Below are positions 20,557-29,219 of a stretch of DNA of 64,000 nt, piece by piece. Source of the stretch: Methylobacterium iners (GTDB lineage Bacteria; Pseudomonadota; Alphaproteobacteria; Rhizobiales; Beijerinckiaceae). Position 1 is the stretch's first letter, and every line of letters starts with the position of its first letter. A program made the position numbers and the translations under genes. The DNA is taken from the NCBI RefSeq assembly GCF_022179305.1, contig NZ_BPQP01000018.1, positions 45,003 through 109,002 of the forward strand, given 5' to 3'. Below the pieces are notes generated by a model that was not told where the DNA came from, made no database searches, and saw nothing but the letters and a program-made list of their open reading frames with translations.

Positions 20557-20793
20557 TCAGTCGCAGCGCTCCTTGGTGACCGTCTTGCGGTCGCCGACTT
20601 CGTTCTCCTTCGAGACGGTCTTGGTGGAGCAGCCGTCGCTCGACTCGCGCCGCTCGACCGTACGGGTCTCGGAGGCGGGGCGGTCGACCACGACATCCGT
20701 CCGGTCGCGCTCGATCACCGTCGTCTGCGCGGTGACGGCGGAGGCGCCGAGGATCGTCGCGAGGGCAGCGCCGGCAAGAAGGGATATGCGCAT
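20557..20793 (-). CDS. Small secreted protein under EcfG-type promoter
   Basis: This 78-aa protein starts with a clear signal peptide (MRISLLAGAALATILGASA, cleavage near VTA-QT). The mature part is short and highly charged, with paired Arg/Asp and Glu/Lys repeats and two cysteines (CSTKT and a C-terminal RCD). It is probably a small periplasmic protein, perhaps with one disulfide bond. The ATG at 20791-20793 is chosen because GGAGA lies 5 nt upstream; a frame start at 20829 has none and would spoil the signal peptide. A perfect GGAAC-N17-CGTT promoter lies 35-60 nt upstream. I do not recognise a family; the regulation suggests a stress-induced envelope protein. Confidence 0.78.
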   Translation of the reverse strand: MRISLLAGAALATILGASAVTAQTTVIERDRTDVVVDRPASETRTVERRESSDGCSTKTVSKENEVGDRKTVTKERCD

Positions 20794-20827
20794 GTTGTTC
20801 TCCGATGGGGAGTGGAACTGCGCCAGC

Positions 20828-20853
20828 AACGACGTTGCCGGGAAAACCGTTCC
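20828..20853 (-). promoter_or_regulatory. Perfect sigma-EcfG promoter consensus
   Basis: On the minus strand GGAAC (20853-20849), a 17-nt spacer, then CGTT (20831-20828): an exact match to the alphaproteobacterial EcfG consensus GGAAC-N16/17-CGTT. It faces the 78-aa secreted-protein gene, whose start is 35 nt downstream. Confidence 0.78.
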
Positions 20854-20957
20854 ACTCGCGCTTGTCTTCGGTGTGCTTTTCGCTGAGCTCGCCCTAGCTT
20901 GGCCGTGGAATGGTCACGCCCGCGAACAACTTTCGATGAGCGCGCCCGGCGTGGCGT

Positions 20958-23489
20958 TCAACCTTCGATCCGCGAGAAGTCCGCGACTTCGAGCGTCGCG
21001 GCCCGCAGAGCGTTGAGGAGGGCGAGGCGGTTCGCCCGCAAGGCTGGGTCCTCGGCGTTCACCGTCACCTTGTCGAAGAAGGCATCCACCGGCGCGCGCA
21101 GGGTCGAGAGCGCCTGCATGGCGCCGGCGAAATCCTCCGTCGCGACCGCACGGGATGCGGCTTCCCGGGCCGCGACCAGGGCTTCCGACAAGGCGCGCTC
21201 CTCCGGCTCGCCCTGGGCGGCGAGCGCAGTATCAGGCTCGGCCTCGTAGCTGCGGCCGTCCTTCTTCTCCTCGATGCGCAGGATGTTGGCGGCGCGCTTG
21301 TAGCCGGCGAGCAGGTTTTTTCCATCCTCGGTTTCGAGGAATGTGCCGAGGGCTTCGACGCGGCGGACGACCATGAGGAGGTCGTCCTGGCCGGGTAGGG
21401 CGAAGACGGCGTCGATGAGGTCGTGGCGCGCGCCCTGGTCGCGAAGGTAGACTTTGAGACGGTCGGCGAAGAAGACAAGTATTGATTGGCTTTCTAGGCC
21501 AGAAAACTTTTCCAATCGTGCAATAAATTTATCATTGAAATTTGATTTTATACTCTCAAGAAGTCCGAGATCATAAGCATCGATTGTTTCTAGAGCAAAT
21601 CCATGCAGCCAGTAAATCTGTTTAGCGAGCTCCGTTGCCCGTTCAGCGGCCTCCCGTTCATCCTCAACGTAAATCATCAAGCCAAGCTGCTGCCTGGCAA
21701 TTAAAATATACTGCTGAATGTTCTCATCTTTTGCGTACGAACCGAAGTCTTGATATCGACTTTCTGACCTATGAAAATCGATTGATCTAAATAGAAGTTC
21801 GCGATTTTTCGAGAGCAAACCGTCGAAATTCAAGAACCTTGCAGGTATTGCAAAATTTTCTACAATCTCCGCGGAGCGAGACTCGGTGTTTTCAACCGGC
21901 TTTTCGTCAATAAAGGCTTCAATCTGAGCCCCTTGTCTGGCCAGAAGCCAAGCAAACATCTTTGAAGACAAAGAAGCGATTTTGATCCGATGCTCGTTTG
22001 CGAGAATTATCCGGATCACACCCAACGCCGCCCGCCGCAGGGCATACGGGTCCTTACTCCCTGTAGGCGTCTCGTCGATTGCCCAGAACCCGACTAGCGT
22101 ATCGAGCTTGTCCGCCAGCGCCACGGCCACCGAGACCGGATCGGTCGGCACCCGGTCGCTCGGGCCAACGGGCTTGTAATGCTCCTCGATCGCCGCCGCG
22201 ACGCTCGGGTGCTCGCCCTGCAGCTCGGCGTAGCGCCGCCCCATCAGCCCCTGAAGCTCGGGGAACTCGCCCACCATCTCGGTGACGAGGTCGGTCTTGG
22301 CGAGGAGCGCCGCCCGCTCAGCGCGGTCCGGATTGGCGCCGACGATCGGCGCGAGCTCGCGCGCCAGCGCCGCGATGCGGGCGACCCGCTCGCCCTGGGT
22401 GCCGAGCTTCTCGTGGAAGACGATGCTGTCGAGCTTCGGGAGCCGGCTTTCCAACGGGATCGCCTTGTCCGTATCCCAGAAGAACTTCGCGTCCGAGAGG
22501 CGGGCGCGGACCACGCGTTCGTTGCCCGCGGTGATCGCGAGGCCGCCGTCGCTGGCGACGAGGTTCGAGGTCAGGATGAAGGCGGGCGCCAGGCGCTCGC
22601 TGCCGGCCTCGCGCAGCACGAAGCATTTCTGGTTGGCGCGGATCGTGGCGCGCACGGCCTCGGGCGGAATCTCGAGGAAGCTCGGATCGAAGGAGCCCAC
22701 CAGCACCACGGGCCACTCGACGAGCCCGGCGACCTCTTCCAGCAGGCCCTCGTCCTCGACGAGTTCGAGGCCGCGCGCGAAGGCGAGGTCGCGGGCATCG
22801 TGCAGGATGATGTCCTTGCGCCGGTCCGCGTCGAGGACGACGTGGGCGCGCTCCAGCGCCTGGACGTAATCGTCGAAGCGGCGCACCTCGATCGGGTCCG
22901 GCTTCAGGAAGCGGTGGCCGTAGGTGGTCGTGCCGGCCGCGATCCCGTCGACGGCGAAGGGGACCACGTCGGGCGTCTCGGTCTCGGGGCCGAAGGTCGC
23001 CACGATCGATTGCAGCGGGCGCACCCAGCGCAGGGCGCCGGGCTTCGCCGAGGCCGCGCCCCAGCGCATGGATTTCGGCCAGGGAAAGCCCCGGATGATC
23101 TCCGGCAGGATCTCGGCCAGCACGTCGAGCGTCGGGCGGCCGGGCCGCTCGATCTTCGCGACGTAGAACTCGCCCTTCTTCGGATCGCTGACGATGGTCG
23201 CCTCGTCGAGGCTCGTCAGCCCCGCGCTCTTCAGGAAGCCCTGGACCGCCCCGTCGGGGGCACCGACGCGGGGGCCCTTGCGCTCCTCGCGCACGTCCTG
23301 GCCGCGCGCCGGCAGGCCAGCGACGTGGAGGGCGAGGCGGCGGGGCGTCGCGAAGGCCTTGGCGCCCTCGTAAAGGAAGCCGCGCGCGACCAGCGCGTCC
23401 GTGACGAGCTTGCGCAGGTCGTCGGCCGCGCGCCGCTGCATGCGGGCGGGGATCTCTTCGGAGCGGAGTTCGAGGAGCAGATCGGGCAT
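20958..23489 (-). CDS. glyS: Glycyl-tRNA synthetase beta subunit, with an AT-rich inserted block
   Basis: This 843-aa protein is the beta subunit of the tetrameric bacterial glycyl-tRNA synthetase. The family N-terminus [14 protein letters not shown], the HAHR-free core with [10 protein letters not shown]-type motifs, [14 protein letters not shown] (to about residue 488) and the C-terminal [23 protein letters not shown] (from about 673) are all present. It is about 150 aa longer than E. coli GlyS (689 aa). The excess lies between these last two motifs, at about residues 489-670, in a stretch of only about 42% GC against about 68-70% outside. The frame stays open through the block, so the protein is probably made whole. 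glyQ lies upstream in the same unit, with a secreted-protein gene between them. Confidence 0.93.
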   Translation of the reverse strand: MPDLLLELRSEEIPARMQRRAADDLRKLVTDALVARGFLYEGAKAFATPRRLALHVAGLPARGQDVREERKGPRVGAPDGAVQGFLKSAGLTSLDEATIVSDPKKGEFYVAKIERPGRPTLDVLAEILPEIIRGFPWPKSMRWGAASAKPGALRWVRPLQSIVATFGPETETPDVVPFAVDGIAAGTTTYGHRFLKPDPIEVRRFDDYVQALERAHVVLDADRRKDIILHDARDLAFARGLELVEDEGLLEEVAGLVEWPVVLVGSFDPSFLEIPPEAVRATIRANQKCFVLREAGSERLAPAFILTSNLVASDGGLAITAGNERVVRARLSDAKFFWDTDKAIPLESRLPKLDSIVFHEKLGTQGERVARIAALARELAPIVGANPDRAERAALLAKTDLVTEMVGEFPELQGLMGRRYAELQGEHPSVAAAIEEHYKPVGPSDRVPTDPVSVAVALADKLDTLVGFWAIDETPTGSKDPYALRRAALGVIRIILANEHRIKIASLSSKMFAWLLARQGAQIEAFIDEKPVENTESRSAEIVENFAIPARFLNFDGLLSKNRELLFRSIDFHRSESRYQDFGSYAKDENIQQYILIARQQLGLMIYVEDEREAAERATELAKQIYWLHGFALETIDAYDLGLLESIKSNFNDKFIARLEKFSGLESQSILVFFADRLKVYLRDQGARHDLIDAVFALPGQDDLLMVVRRVEALGTFLETEDGKNLLAGYKRAANILRIEEKKDGRSYEAEPDTALAAQGEPEERALSEALVAAREAASRAVATEDFAGAMQALSTLRAPVDAFFDKVTVNAEDPALRANRLALLNALRAATLEVADFSRIEG
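21478..22020. other. AT-rich in-frame block inside glyS
   Basis: My count gives 228 G+C in the 540 bases 21481-22020 (42%), and as low as 32-33% at 21481-21600. The flanks are about two-thirds G+C. The change is abrupt on the right (22020) and near 21478 on the left. It encodes about 181 residues between two conserved GlyS motifs that are only about 40 residues apart in E. coli. Codons such as ATA, TTA/TTG, AAA and AAT, rare in the neighbours, are frequent. I found no direct repeat or terminal inverted repeat at the edges, and no intein or known domain motif. Foreign origin or relaxed local selection are both possible. Confidence 0.8.
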
Positions 23490-23607
23490 GGCTTGGCGGG
23501 CTGCGGCCTGGACGCGGAGGCCGCGTCAGGGATTCGTGGGGCCGGCGGGCCCGGCGACGAGGTGCCCGTGTAGAGAGGCGGGACAGGCGTGTCGAGGACG
23601 GCGCCCG

Positions 23608-24045
23608 CTACTGCAGGGGCGCCGACATGATCTCCATGAGCCGCCAGCGCTCCTTCCTGAGGGAGCGCACATCCGCCACGAGCCAGCGGCCGCCCTCCTT
23701 CACGAGATCGTAGCGCAGGTCCTGCGGCGTGAAGTTCTTGAAGCGGGCCTGGATCTCGGCCCTGGTCTCGTCCTGCGAGACGAGGGTGAGCGAGAGGGTC
23801 TTCGCCCAGCCCGGCTCCGTATCCTGCCCGTTGACGTGGTAGGCGAAGCCGAGGCGCCCGACCTCGCCTTGGGCCTCCTTGGCATCCCTCTCGAAGAGCG
23901 TGCGCAAGGTCTTGGCGAAGAAGCGGAGTTCGGTGGCGTCATCCTTCGCGTAGAGCGCGCGCACCGTCTCGACCGGGTCGGTCGTCGACTGAGCCAGGGC
24001 CGGCAGCGTGAACAGGGCGAGGAGGAGGGCGAGGGCGAGGCGCAT
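23608..24045 (-). CDS. Secreted hypothetical protein between glyQ and glyS
   Basis: This 145-aa protein has a signal peptide (MRLALALLLALFTLPALAQ). The mature domain of about 125 residues has the pattern DPVETVRALY followed later by VNGQDTEP and a C-terminal KEGGRWLVADVRSL strand. This resembles DUF3828/NTF2-like periplasmic domains, but I cannot assign a family with certainty. It lies between glyQ (51 bp upstream) and glyS (118 bp downstream) on the same strand, so it is probably co-transcribed with the synthetase genes. A functional link to tRNA charging is not expected from an exported protein. Confidence 0.75.
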   Translation of the reverse strand: MRLALALLLALFTLPALAQSTTDPVETVRALYAKDDATELRFFAKTLRTLFERDAKEAQGEVGRLGFAYHVNGQDTEPGWAKTLSLTLVSQDETRAEIQARFKNFTPQDLRYDLVKEGGRWLVADVRSLRKERWRLMEIMSAPLQ

Positions 24046-24096
24046 GGATCGTCGAAGGCTCTCTATGGGTGATCGTCAGCCGCGGCGATCCCCGGC

Positions 24097-25023
24097 CTAA
24101 GCGCCACCGCCCGCCGTCCGGAGCCAGGCCGCCCCACACGCCTTCGCCAGTTCGCGGACTCGCAAGATATAGCTCTGTCGCTCGGTCACCGAGATCACGC
24201 CGCGGGCGTCGAGCAGGTTGAAGACGTGGCTCGCCTTGATGCACTGATCGTAGGCCGGCTGGGCCATGCGGTGGCGACCGGCCTCGTCCTCGGGCGCCCC
24301 GGCCTCAAGGTAGGTGCGGCAGGCTTTCTCCGCGTCCGTGAACTGGCGAAAGAGCATCGCCGTGTCGGCCACCTCGAAATTGTGCCGCGAATATTCCTGC
24401 TCGGCCTGGAGGAAGACCTCGCCGTAGCTCACCCGCTCGTCGCCCAAGCCGCCGTTGAAGTTCAGGTCGTAGACGTTCTCGACGCCCTGGACGTACATGG
24501 CGAGCCGCTCGAGCCCGTAGGTCAGCTCGCCCGCCACCGGCGCGCATTCGAAGCCGGCGACCTGCTGGAAGTAGGTGAACTGGCTCACCTCCATGCCGTC
24601 GCACCAGCATTCCCACCCGAGGCCCCAGGCACCGAGCGTCGGGCTCTCCCAGTCGTCCTCGACGAAGCGGATGTCGTGGAGCTTGAGATCGACGCCGATG
24701 GCGTCGAGGGAGGCGAGGTAGAGCTCCTGCAGGTTCGGCGGGTTCGGCTTCAGGATGACCTGGAACTGGTAGTAGTGCTGCAGCCGGTTCGGGTTCTCGC
24801 CGTAGCGGCCATCCTTGGGGCGGCGCGAGGGCTGCACGTAGGCGGCCTTCCAGGGCTTCGGTCCGAGAGCCCGCAGCGTTGTCGCCGGGTGGAAGGTGCC
24901 GGCTCCCACCTCCATGTCGTAGGGCTGCAGGATCACGCAGCCCTGCGCGGCCCAGAAATTCTGCAGCGTCAGGATCAGGCCCTGGAACGAGGTTCGGGGT
25001 GCGAGGTCGACGGCGCTCGACAT
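24097..25023 (-). CDS. glyQ: Glycyl-tRNA synthetase alpha subunit
   Basis: This 308-aa protein is the catalytic alpha subunit of the (alpha-beta)2 glycyl-tRNA synthetase, which activates glycine with ATP. Class II motifs are clear: [17 protein letters not shown] at the N-terminus, [14 protein letters not shown], the [20 protein letters not shown] motif 2 region, and [19 protein letters not shown]. The length matches the family (about 290-310). It is the first gene of a leftward unit with the secreted 145-aa protein and glyS. The ATG at 25021-25023 is the only sensible start before the conserved region. Confidence 0.96.
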   Translation of the reverse strand: MSSAVDLAPRTSFQGLILTLQNFWAAQGCVILQPYDMEVGAGTFHPATTLRALGPKPWKAAYVQPSRRPKDGRYGENPNRLQHYYQFQVILKPNPPNLQELYLASLDAIGVDLKLHDIRFVEDDWESPTLGAWGLGWECWCDGMEVSQFTYFQQVAGFECAPVAGELTYGLERLAMYVQGVENVYDLNFNGGLGDERVSYGEVFLQAEQEYSRHNFEVADTAMLFRQFTDAEKACRTYLEAGAPEDEAGRHRMAQPAYDQCIKASHVFNLLDARGVISVTERQSYILRVRELAKACGAAWLRTAGGGA

Positions 25024-25133
25024 GGGCGGTCCGGGTCGGGGGAGGGGGCGCCCCTGCGTTTACGGCCGGCGCCCACCCTGTCAACCGCCCGGTCGGATCA
25101 TCGTCCGACGAGGGTCGAGTTCCCTGAGCCGCC

Positions 25134-25673
25134 TCACGCCGCCCAGGGCTTGAGAAGGTCGGGCGTGAGAAGCCCCTCGCTTCCTTCGACGTCCTTCGCC
25201 ACGCCGTGGGACGCCTTGAGGCCGTTCGGATAGCCGCTCCGCCCGCGGTAGTTCCCGATATGGCGCAAGGGCGCCGCGGTCTGCCGGGTGAGCTGGTCGG
25301 CGCAGATCACGTCCAGCGCCGTGACGCCGGCCACCGCCGCCACCGCGAGCAGGAGGTTGTCCTTCCTCGGATTGCCGTCATAGGCCGCGGCCAGGGTAGC
25401 GAGGTCGAGGGCATCGCCCGCGACCCGGCCCCAGACCCAGGGCATCGGATCCTCGCTCGCGAGGAGGCCGATGCCGGTGCCGATCTCACGCAGGCCGTAG
25501 GCCTGGATCAGCCCTTCCTGGCCCTGCATGCCGAGGGCGCGGGCCAGCGCGCGGGGTGCCAGCACCTCCGCGGCCCCGAGGACGAGCGAAAATACGCCGA
25601 GGCCGCGGGCGAGGGTGTCGGTGCCCTGGGCAGGATGGCCACGGCGGCGGGAACGGGGACCTTCGTAGCGCAT
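25134..25673 (-). CDS. Hypothetical membrane-associated protein (DUF4267-like)
   Basis: This 179-aa protein has a basic N-terminus, then hydrophobic segments at about 23-46 (LARGLGVFSLVLGAAEVLAP), 60-72 and 110-125. The pattern GLREIGTGIGLL followed by WGRVAGDALDLATL is typical of small integral proteins often annotated as cyclase/dehydrase-associated or DUF4267-like. The C-terminal 40 residues are polar. It lies 72 bp downstream of the zinc alcohol dehydrogenase on the same strand. Such pairs of an ADH and this membrane protein occur in rhizobia and Methylobacterium, but the function is not known. Confidence 0.7.
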   Translation of the reverse strand: MRYEGPRSRRRGHPAQGTDTLARGLGVFSLVLGAAEVLAPRALARALGMQGQEGLIQAYGLREIGTGIGLLASEDPMPWVWGRVAGDALDLATLAAAYDGNPRKDNLLLAVAAVAGVTALDVICADQLTRQTAAPLRHIGNYRGRSGYPNGLKASHGVAKDVEGSEGLLTPDLLKPWAA

Positions 25674-25708
25674 GGGGCCTGGATCCTTTTCACAAGGTTG
25701 GAGCGCGC

Positions 25709-25734
25709 AACCCTCCCCTCTGCGGGGGAGGGTT
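25709..25734. terminator. 10-bp inverted repeat after the alcohol dehydrogenase gene
   Basis: AACCCTCCCC (25709-25718) and GGGGAGGGTT (25725-25734) form a perfect stem with a 6-nt loop, 12 bp past the ADH stop. It may act as a terminator or be a copy of a common intergenic palindrome; the lack of a U-run leaves both open. Confidence 0.5.
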
Positions 25735-25745
25735 GATGCGTCGGC

Positions 25746-26918
25746 TCAGGGGCGGATCACGACCTTGATGCAGCCGTCCTTCTTGTCGCGGAAGGTCTTG
25801 TACATCGCAGGCCCGTCTTCGAGCCCGACCCGATGGGTGATCACGAAGGAGGGGTCGATCTGGCCCTCCTCGATCCGGCGCAGGAGGTCGTCGGTCCAGC
25901 GGTTCACGTGGGTCTGGCCCGTGCGCATGGTCAGGCCCTTGTTCATGAAGGCGCCCATCGGGACCTTGTCGATGAGCCCGCCATAGACGCCGGGCACCGA
26001 GAGCGTGCCGGCCGGGCGGCAGACATAGATCATCTCGCGCAGCACGTGCGGGCGGTCGCTCTCGAGCATCACCGCCTGCTTGGCGCGGTCGTACATCGCG
26101 TCGATCGTCGCCGTGGCATGCGCCTCCATGCCGACGGAATCGATGCACTTCTCGGGGCCCTTGCCGGCCGTCATCTGGAAGAGGCGCTCGATCACGCTCT
26201 CCTCCGAGAAGTTGATCGTGCTGGCGCCGCCGGCGCGGGCCATTTCGAGGCGCTCGGGCACGTTGTCGATGCAGACCACGTGCTTGGCGCCCAGCAGGAT
26301 GGCGGAGCGGATCGCCATCTGCCCGACCGGACCGGCGCCCCAGATCGCCACGGTGTCGGTCGGCTGGATGTCGCATTGGACGGCGGCCTGCCAGCCGGTG
26401 GGGAAGATGTCGGACAGGAACAGGAGTTGCTCATCCGAGAGCGTGCTCGGCACCTTAATATGGGTCTTGTCGGCGAAGGGCACCCGCAGGTACTCGGCCT
26501 GGCCGCCCGGATAGCCGCCGGTGATGTGCGTGTAGCCGAACAGCCCTGCCGTGGTGTGGCCAAAGGCCTTGGCCGCCATGTGCTTGTTGCGGTTGGTGCG
26601 CTCGCAGACCGAGAAGAAGCCGCGCTTGCACTGGTCGCACTCGCCGCAGATGATCGTGAAGGGGATGACGACCCGGTCGCCGACCTTGAGTGCGTCCTTG
26701 GCGCCTTTGCCGACCTCGACGACCTCACCCATGGTCTCGTGGCCCATGATGTCGCCCTTCTCCATGCCGGGCATGAAGTGGTCGTAGAGGTGCAGGTCCG
26801 AGCCGCAGATGGCGCAGGAGGTCACCTTGATGATCGCATCGCGGTCCTGCTCGATCTTGGGATCGGGAACCGTGTCGCAGCGGATGTCCTGCGCCCCGTG
26901 CCAGACGAGTGCTCTCAT
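25746..26918 (-). CDS. Zinc-dependent alcohol dehydrogenase (formaldehyde dehydrogenase-like)
   Basis: This 390-aa medium-chain dehydrogenase oxidises an alcohol or aldehyde adduct with NAD(P). The catalytic zinc site is visible in CAICGSDLH and GHETMGEV. The structural zinc site is [15 protein letters not shown]. The Rossmann motif [13 protein letters not shown] binds the cofactor. The long form with [17 protein letters not shown] matches the subfamily related to glutathione-independent formaldehyde dehydrogenase; many members have other substrates. Upstream on the minus strand lies GGAAA-N17-GGTT (26986-26961), a weak EcfG-like sequence, about 43 nt before the ATG. A TATAAC box further upstream is an alternative. 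The 179-aa membrane protein gene follows. Confidence 0.88.
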   Translation of the reverse strand: MRALVWHGAQDIRCDTVPDPKIEQDRDAIIKVTSCAICGSDLHLYDHFMPGMEKGDIMGHETMGEVVEVGKGAKDALKVGDRVVIPFTIICGECDQCKRGFFSVCERTNRNKHMAAKAFGHTTAGLFGYTHITGGYPGGQAEYLRVPFADKTHIKVPSTLSDEQLLFLSDIFPTGWQAAVQCDIQPTDTVAIWGAGPVGQMAIRSAILLGAKHVVCIDNVPERLEMARAGGASTINFSEESVIERLFQMTAGKGPEKCIDSVGMEAHATATIDAMYDRAKQAVMLESDRPHVLREMIYVCRPAGTLSVPGVYGGLIDKVPMGAFMNKGLTMRTGQTHVNRWTDDLLRRIEEGQIDPSFVITHRVGLEDGPAMYKTFRDKKDGCIKVVIRP

Positions 26919-27076
26919 GGGGTGTTTCCTCGGCGGTTCTTGTTGGCGTTTCCTCCTACGAACCAGCGAGAACCCTCGATGTTTCCAAGCAAATCCCTGC
27001 GCGGCCTGAAGTCTCTCGAAAGAAGTGTTATAGCATTACGCTAGCGGGCCGGCTGCGCCCGACATGAATCCCGCGC

Positions 27077-27658
27077 TCAGGGACGGTCGATCGTCAGGCG
27101 CTGGACGCCGCGGCCGGCGAGAACCGGCTTCTTGGCGCTGATGATGCGCGAGTTGACTCCGGTCCAGCCGATCTCGCCGGAGAGGCGACCGTACTCGATC
27201 TTGGGGCAGCGATTCATGATCACGGTGACGCCCGCCGCCTCCGCCCGGGCCGCGGCCGCGTCGTTGCGCACGCCGAGCTGCATCCAGATGATCCGCGGCG
27301 GTTGGGGCAGGGCCAGCGCCTCGTCGACGAGAGGACCCGCGGCCTCCGAGTTGCGGAAGATCTCGACCATGTCGACGGGGCCAGGCAAGTCGGCGAGGCG
27401 CCCGACGCAGGCCTTGCCCAGGAGATCCTGCCCGGCGAGGCCCGGATTGACCGGCGTGACGTCATAGCCGCGGGCGAGCAGGTACTTGAGCACGATCCAG
27501 CTCGGGCGGGCAGGGTTCGCCGAAGCGCCGACCAGGGCGATCGTGCGCGCCGCCTTGAGGAGCGCGCGGACATTGGCGTCGTCGTAGCGGTCGTGGCAGG
27601 TGGCGATGCCGTCGGGGGCGCTGTCGAGGGTCGGGATCATGGGCGACTTGTCCGTCAT
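27077..27658 (-). CDS. CoA-binding protein (YccU family)
   Basis: This 193-aa protein is a YccU/CoA_binding_2 Rossmann-fold protein. The nucleotide-binding start is ALVGASANPARPSW (about residues 41-54), followed by LLARGYDVTPVNPG, and later WMQLGVRND and MNRCPKIEYGRL. The last motif with its Cys is highly conserved in the family. Members bind CoA; in some bacteria related proteins act in CoA-linked redox. The start is the ATG at 27656-27658. The frame extending to 28066 runs through the divergent thioesterase gene and is not coding. Its start lies only 24 bp from that of the thioesterase on the other strand. Confidence 0.87.
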   Translation of the reverse strand: MTDKSPMIPTLDSAPDGIATCHDRYDDANVRALLKAARTIALVGASANPARPSWIVLKYLLARGYDVTPVNPGLAGQDLLGKACVGRLADLPGPVDMVEIFRNSEAAGPLVDEALALPQPPRIIWMQLGVRNDAAAARAEAAGVTVIMNRCPKIEYGRLSGEIGWTGVNSRIISAKKPVLAGRGVQRLTIDRP

Positions 27659-27682
27659 CGCGGGCCGTGCTGCAAGGCGACG

Positions 27683-28102
27683 ATGATGACCCTCGACGAG
27701 ACCGTCGCCTTCCTGGAGCGCGAGTTCCCGCAGATCCATCATGGCGGTCGCCATTATCATCTCGAGGCGGTCGGATTGCTCACCGCCCGGATGCGCATGG
27801 ATCATCATGATCGCTTCCTGCGGCCGGGCGGCACCGTCTCGGGCCCCGCGATGATGACCCTGGCCGACCTCGCGCTCTACGCCGCGATCCTCGCCAATCT
27901 CGGCCCCGTCGCGCTCGCGGTGACGACCAATCTCAGCTTCAACTTCCTGCGCAGGCCGGGACCGAACGGCCTCGTTGGAGAGGCGCGCCTCCTGAAGCTC
28001 GGGCGCCGGCTGGCGGTCGGGGAGGTGCTCATCACCGCGCTGGGCTCCAGCGACCTCGTCTGCCACGCGACGGGTACCTACGCGATCCCGCCGGAGCGCT
28101 GA
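27683..28102 (+). CDS. PaaI family hotdog thioesterase
   Basis: This protein of about 139 aa is a PaaI/YdiI-type hotdog-fold acyl-CoA thioesterase. GGTVSGPAMMTLADLALYAAI holds the central hotdog helix with its catalytic region; LGRRLAVGEVLI and LVCHATGTYAIP are the conserved later strands. The gene has two consecutive ATG codons (27683 and 27686), with AAGG 6-9 nt upstream; either could be used. It is transcribed divergently from the CoA-binding protein gene with just 24 bp between start codons, so the promoters must overlap or lie inside the opposite gene. The pairing of a CoA-binding protein with a CoA-thioester hydrolase is suggestive. Confidence 0.85.
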   Translation: MMTLDETVAFLEREFPQIHHGGRHYHLEAVGLLTARMRMDHHDRFLRPGGTVSGPAMMTLADLALYAAILANLGPVALAVTTNLSFNFLRRPGPNGLVGEARLLKLGRRLAVGEVLITALGSSDLVCHATGTYAIPPER

Positions 28103-28121
28103 GGCGGCCCGCCCCGGAAAC

Positions 28122-28910
28122 TCAGCCCGATCCCTCGTCGGGAATGTTCACGATGGTGCCGCAGGCTTTGCAATGGACCGCGTCGGGCTCGTGGAGCTGA
28201 AGCCCGCACGAGGTGCAGGGGAAGCGGACCTTGTTGGGGCGGAACAGCACCTGGGCGAGGCGCAGGAACAGGGTCACACCGAAGATCATCACGACGACGG
28301 AGATCAGGCGCCCAGAGGTGCCGGGAAGCGTGACGTCGCCGTAGCCCGTCGTCGTCAGCGAGGTCACGGTGAAGTAGAGGGCGTCCACGTAGTTGCCGAT
28401 GGCCGGGTTGGTCCGGTGCTGCGTCGCGTAGACGATGCCGGTCATCACGAGCACGAAGACCGCGAGGTTTGTCGCGGCCAGGATCGCCTCCTCGTTGCGG
28501 CGAAAGAGGTCGATGTCGCGGCGCAGGCGGTCGAGGATCTGGTAGGTTCGCAGCAGCCGTAGGGTCCGCAGGATGCGCAGGAAGCCGGCGCCTTCGACGA
28601 CAGCGGGCGCCAGGAACGAGACCACCGCCGCGACGTCGGCCCAGGTGGTCAGGCGCAGGAACTCGCGACCGCGCTGGCGGCTGATCAGCAGGCGGGCGGC
28701 GAAGTCGGCGAGCACGGCGAGGCCGAGCGCGATGTCGGCGGCCTTCAAAAGGGTGAGGCGCGGCAGGAACGACGATACGACGATGAACACGATCGTGGCG
28801 ATGTCGAAGACGAGCAGGCCGTACCGAAAGCGATGGGCGCGAGGGCTGTCGCCCTCGTAGAGCTCCGTCAGCACAGATCTCAGCTGGCTCATGTGGGCGG
28901 GCATTCCCAT
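28122..28910 (-). CDS. Voltage-gated-type potassium channel with C-terminal zinc ribbon
   Basis: This 262-aa protein is a six-transmembrane K+ channel subunit. S1-S3 span about 30-105. The S4 segment (FLRILRTLRLLRTYQ, 110-124) has regularly spaced arginines, and the pore has the selectivity filter TTTGYGD at 186-192, followed by S6. After S6 there is a short treble-clef zinc ribbon with Cys232, Cys235, Cys247 and Cys250. This is an uncommon C-terminal domain in place of the usual cyclic-nucleotide or RCK domain. The first ATG (28910) is used; an ATG at residue 7 is an alternative. It converges with the thioesterase gene, 19 bp apart. Confidence 0.88.
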   Translation of the reverse strand: MGMPAHMSQLRSVLTELYEGDSPRAHRFRYGLLVFDIATIVFIVVSSFLPRLTLLKAADIALGLAVLADFAARLLISRQRGREFLRLTTWADVAAVVSFLAPAVVEGAGFLRILRTLRLLRTYQILDRLRRDIDLFRRNEEAILAATNLAVFVLVMTGIVYATQHRTNPAIGNYVDALYFTVTSLTTTGYGDVTLPGTSGRLISVVVMIFGVTLFLRLAQVLFRPNKVRFPCTSCGLQLHEPDAVHCKACGTIVNIPDEGSG

Positions 28911-29144
28911 CGCTGCCGCGGCTCGGCTCTCTCGAAGCGTCGGCGGCGCAAGGACGTTCCCGCGCCTCTCGTGCGGGCCGGTCCTCTCAGGATTGGGAGA
29001 ACGGAAATCCGCGCGGCTCGGCCATGGCGAGGACGTGAACGCCGCGGGTTTTCACGGCACCTCGCGAGCGCGGTACCTTGATACCGTACGGCGGAAGTCG
29101 CTCAGAGTATTGGCGTTTGTGCGCTTAGGCGCGCAATAAGACTC

Positions 29145-29173
29145 TTGACGGCGCGGCACCCCGCGCGTATTGC
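29145..29173 (+). promoter_or_regulatory. Sigma-70 promoter of rplM-rpsI
   Basis: TTGACG (29145-29150), a 17-nt spacer, and TATTGC (29168-29173). This is the clearest housekeeping promoter in the window and sits about 80 bp upstream of rplM; transcription should start near 29180. Confidence 0.7.
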
Positions 29174-29182
29174 ACCCGCCAA

Positions 29183-29219
29183 CGCCGTCGCGTCCCGAAC
29201 GCGGCGGCGCATCGTTTTT
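29183..29219 (+). promoter_or_regulatory. Leader hairpin with T-run upstream of rplM (possible attenuator)
   Basis: CGCCGTCGCGT (29183-29193) pairs with ACGCGGCGGCG (29199-29209) with one G-U pair and a 5-nt loop. TTTTT follows at 29215-29219, 5 nt after the stem. It lies within the first 40 nt of the predicted transcript and looks like an intrinsic terminator placed before the ribosomal protein genes. Confidence 0.5.

Noticed and set aside
21478-22020. Intein in GlyS
   Set aside because: The block lacks Cys/Ser at the start, a HN-Cys/Ser/Thr end and the internal TxxH motif, so protein splicing is not supported.
28936-28960. EcfG promoter for the K+ channel gene (GGAAC-N16-CGCT)
   Set aside because: The -10 lacks the conserved GTT core; chance matches of this quality are expected in 64 kb.
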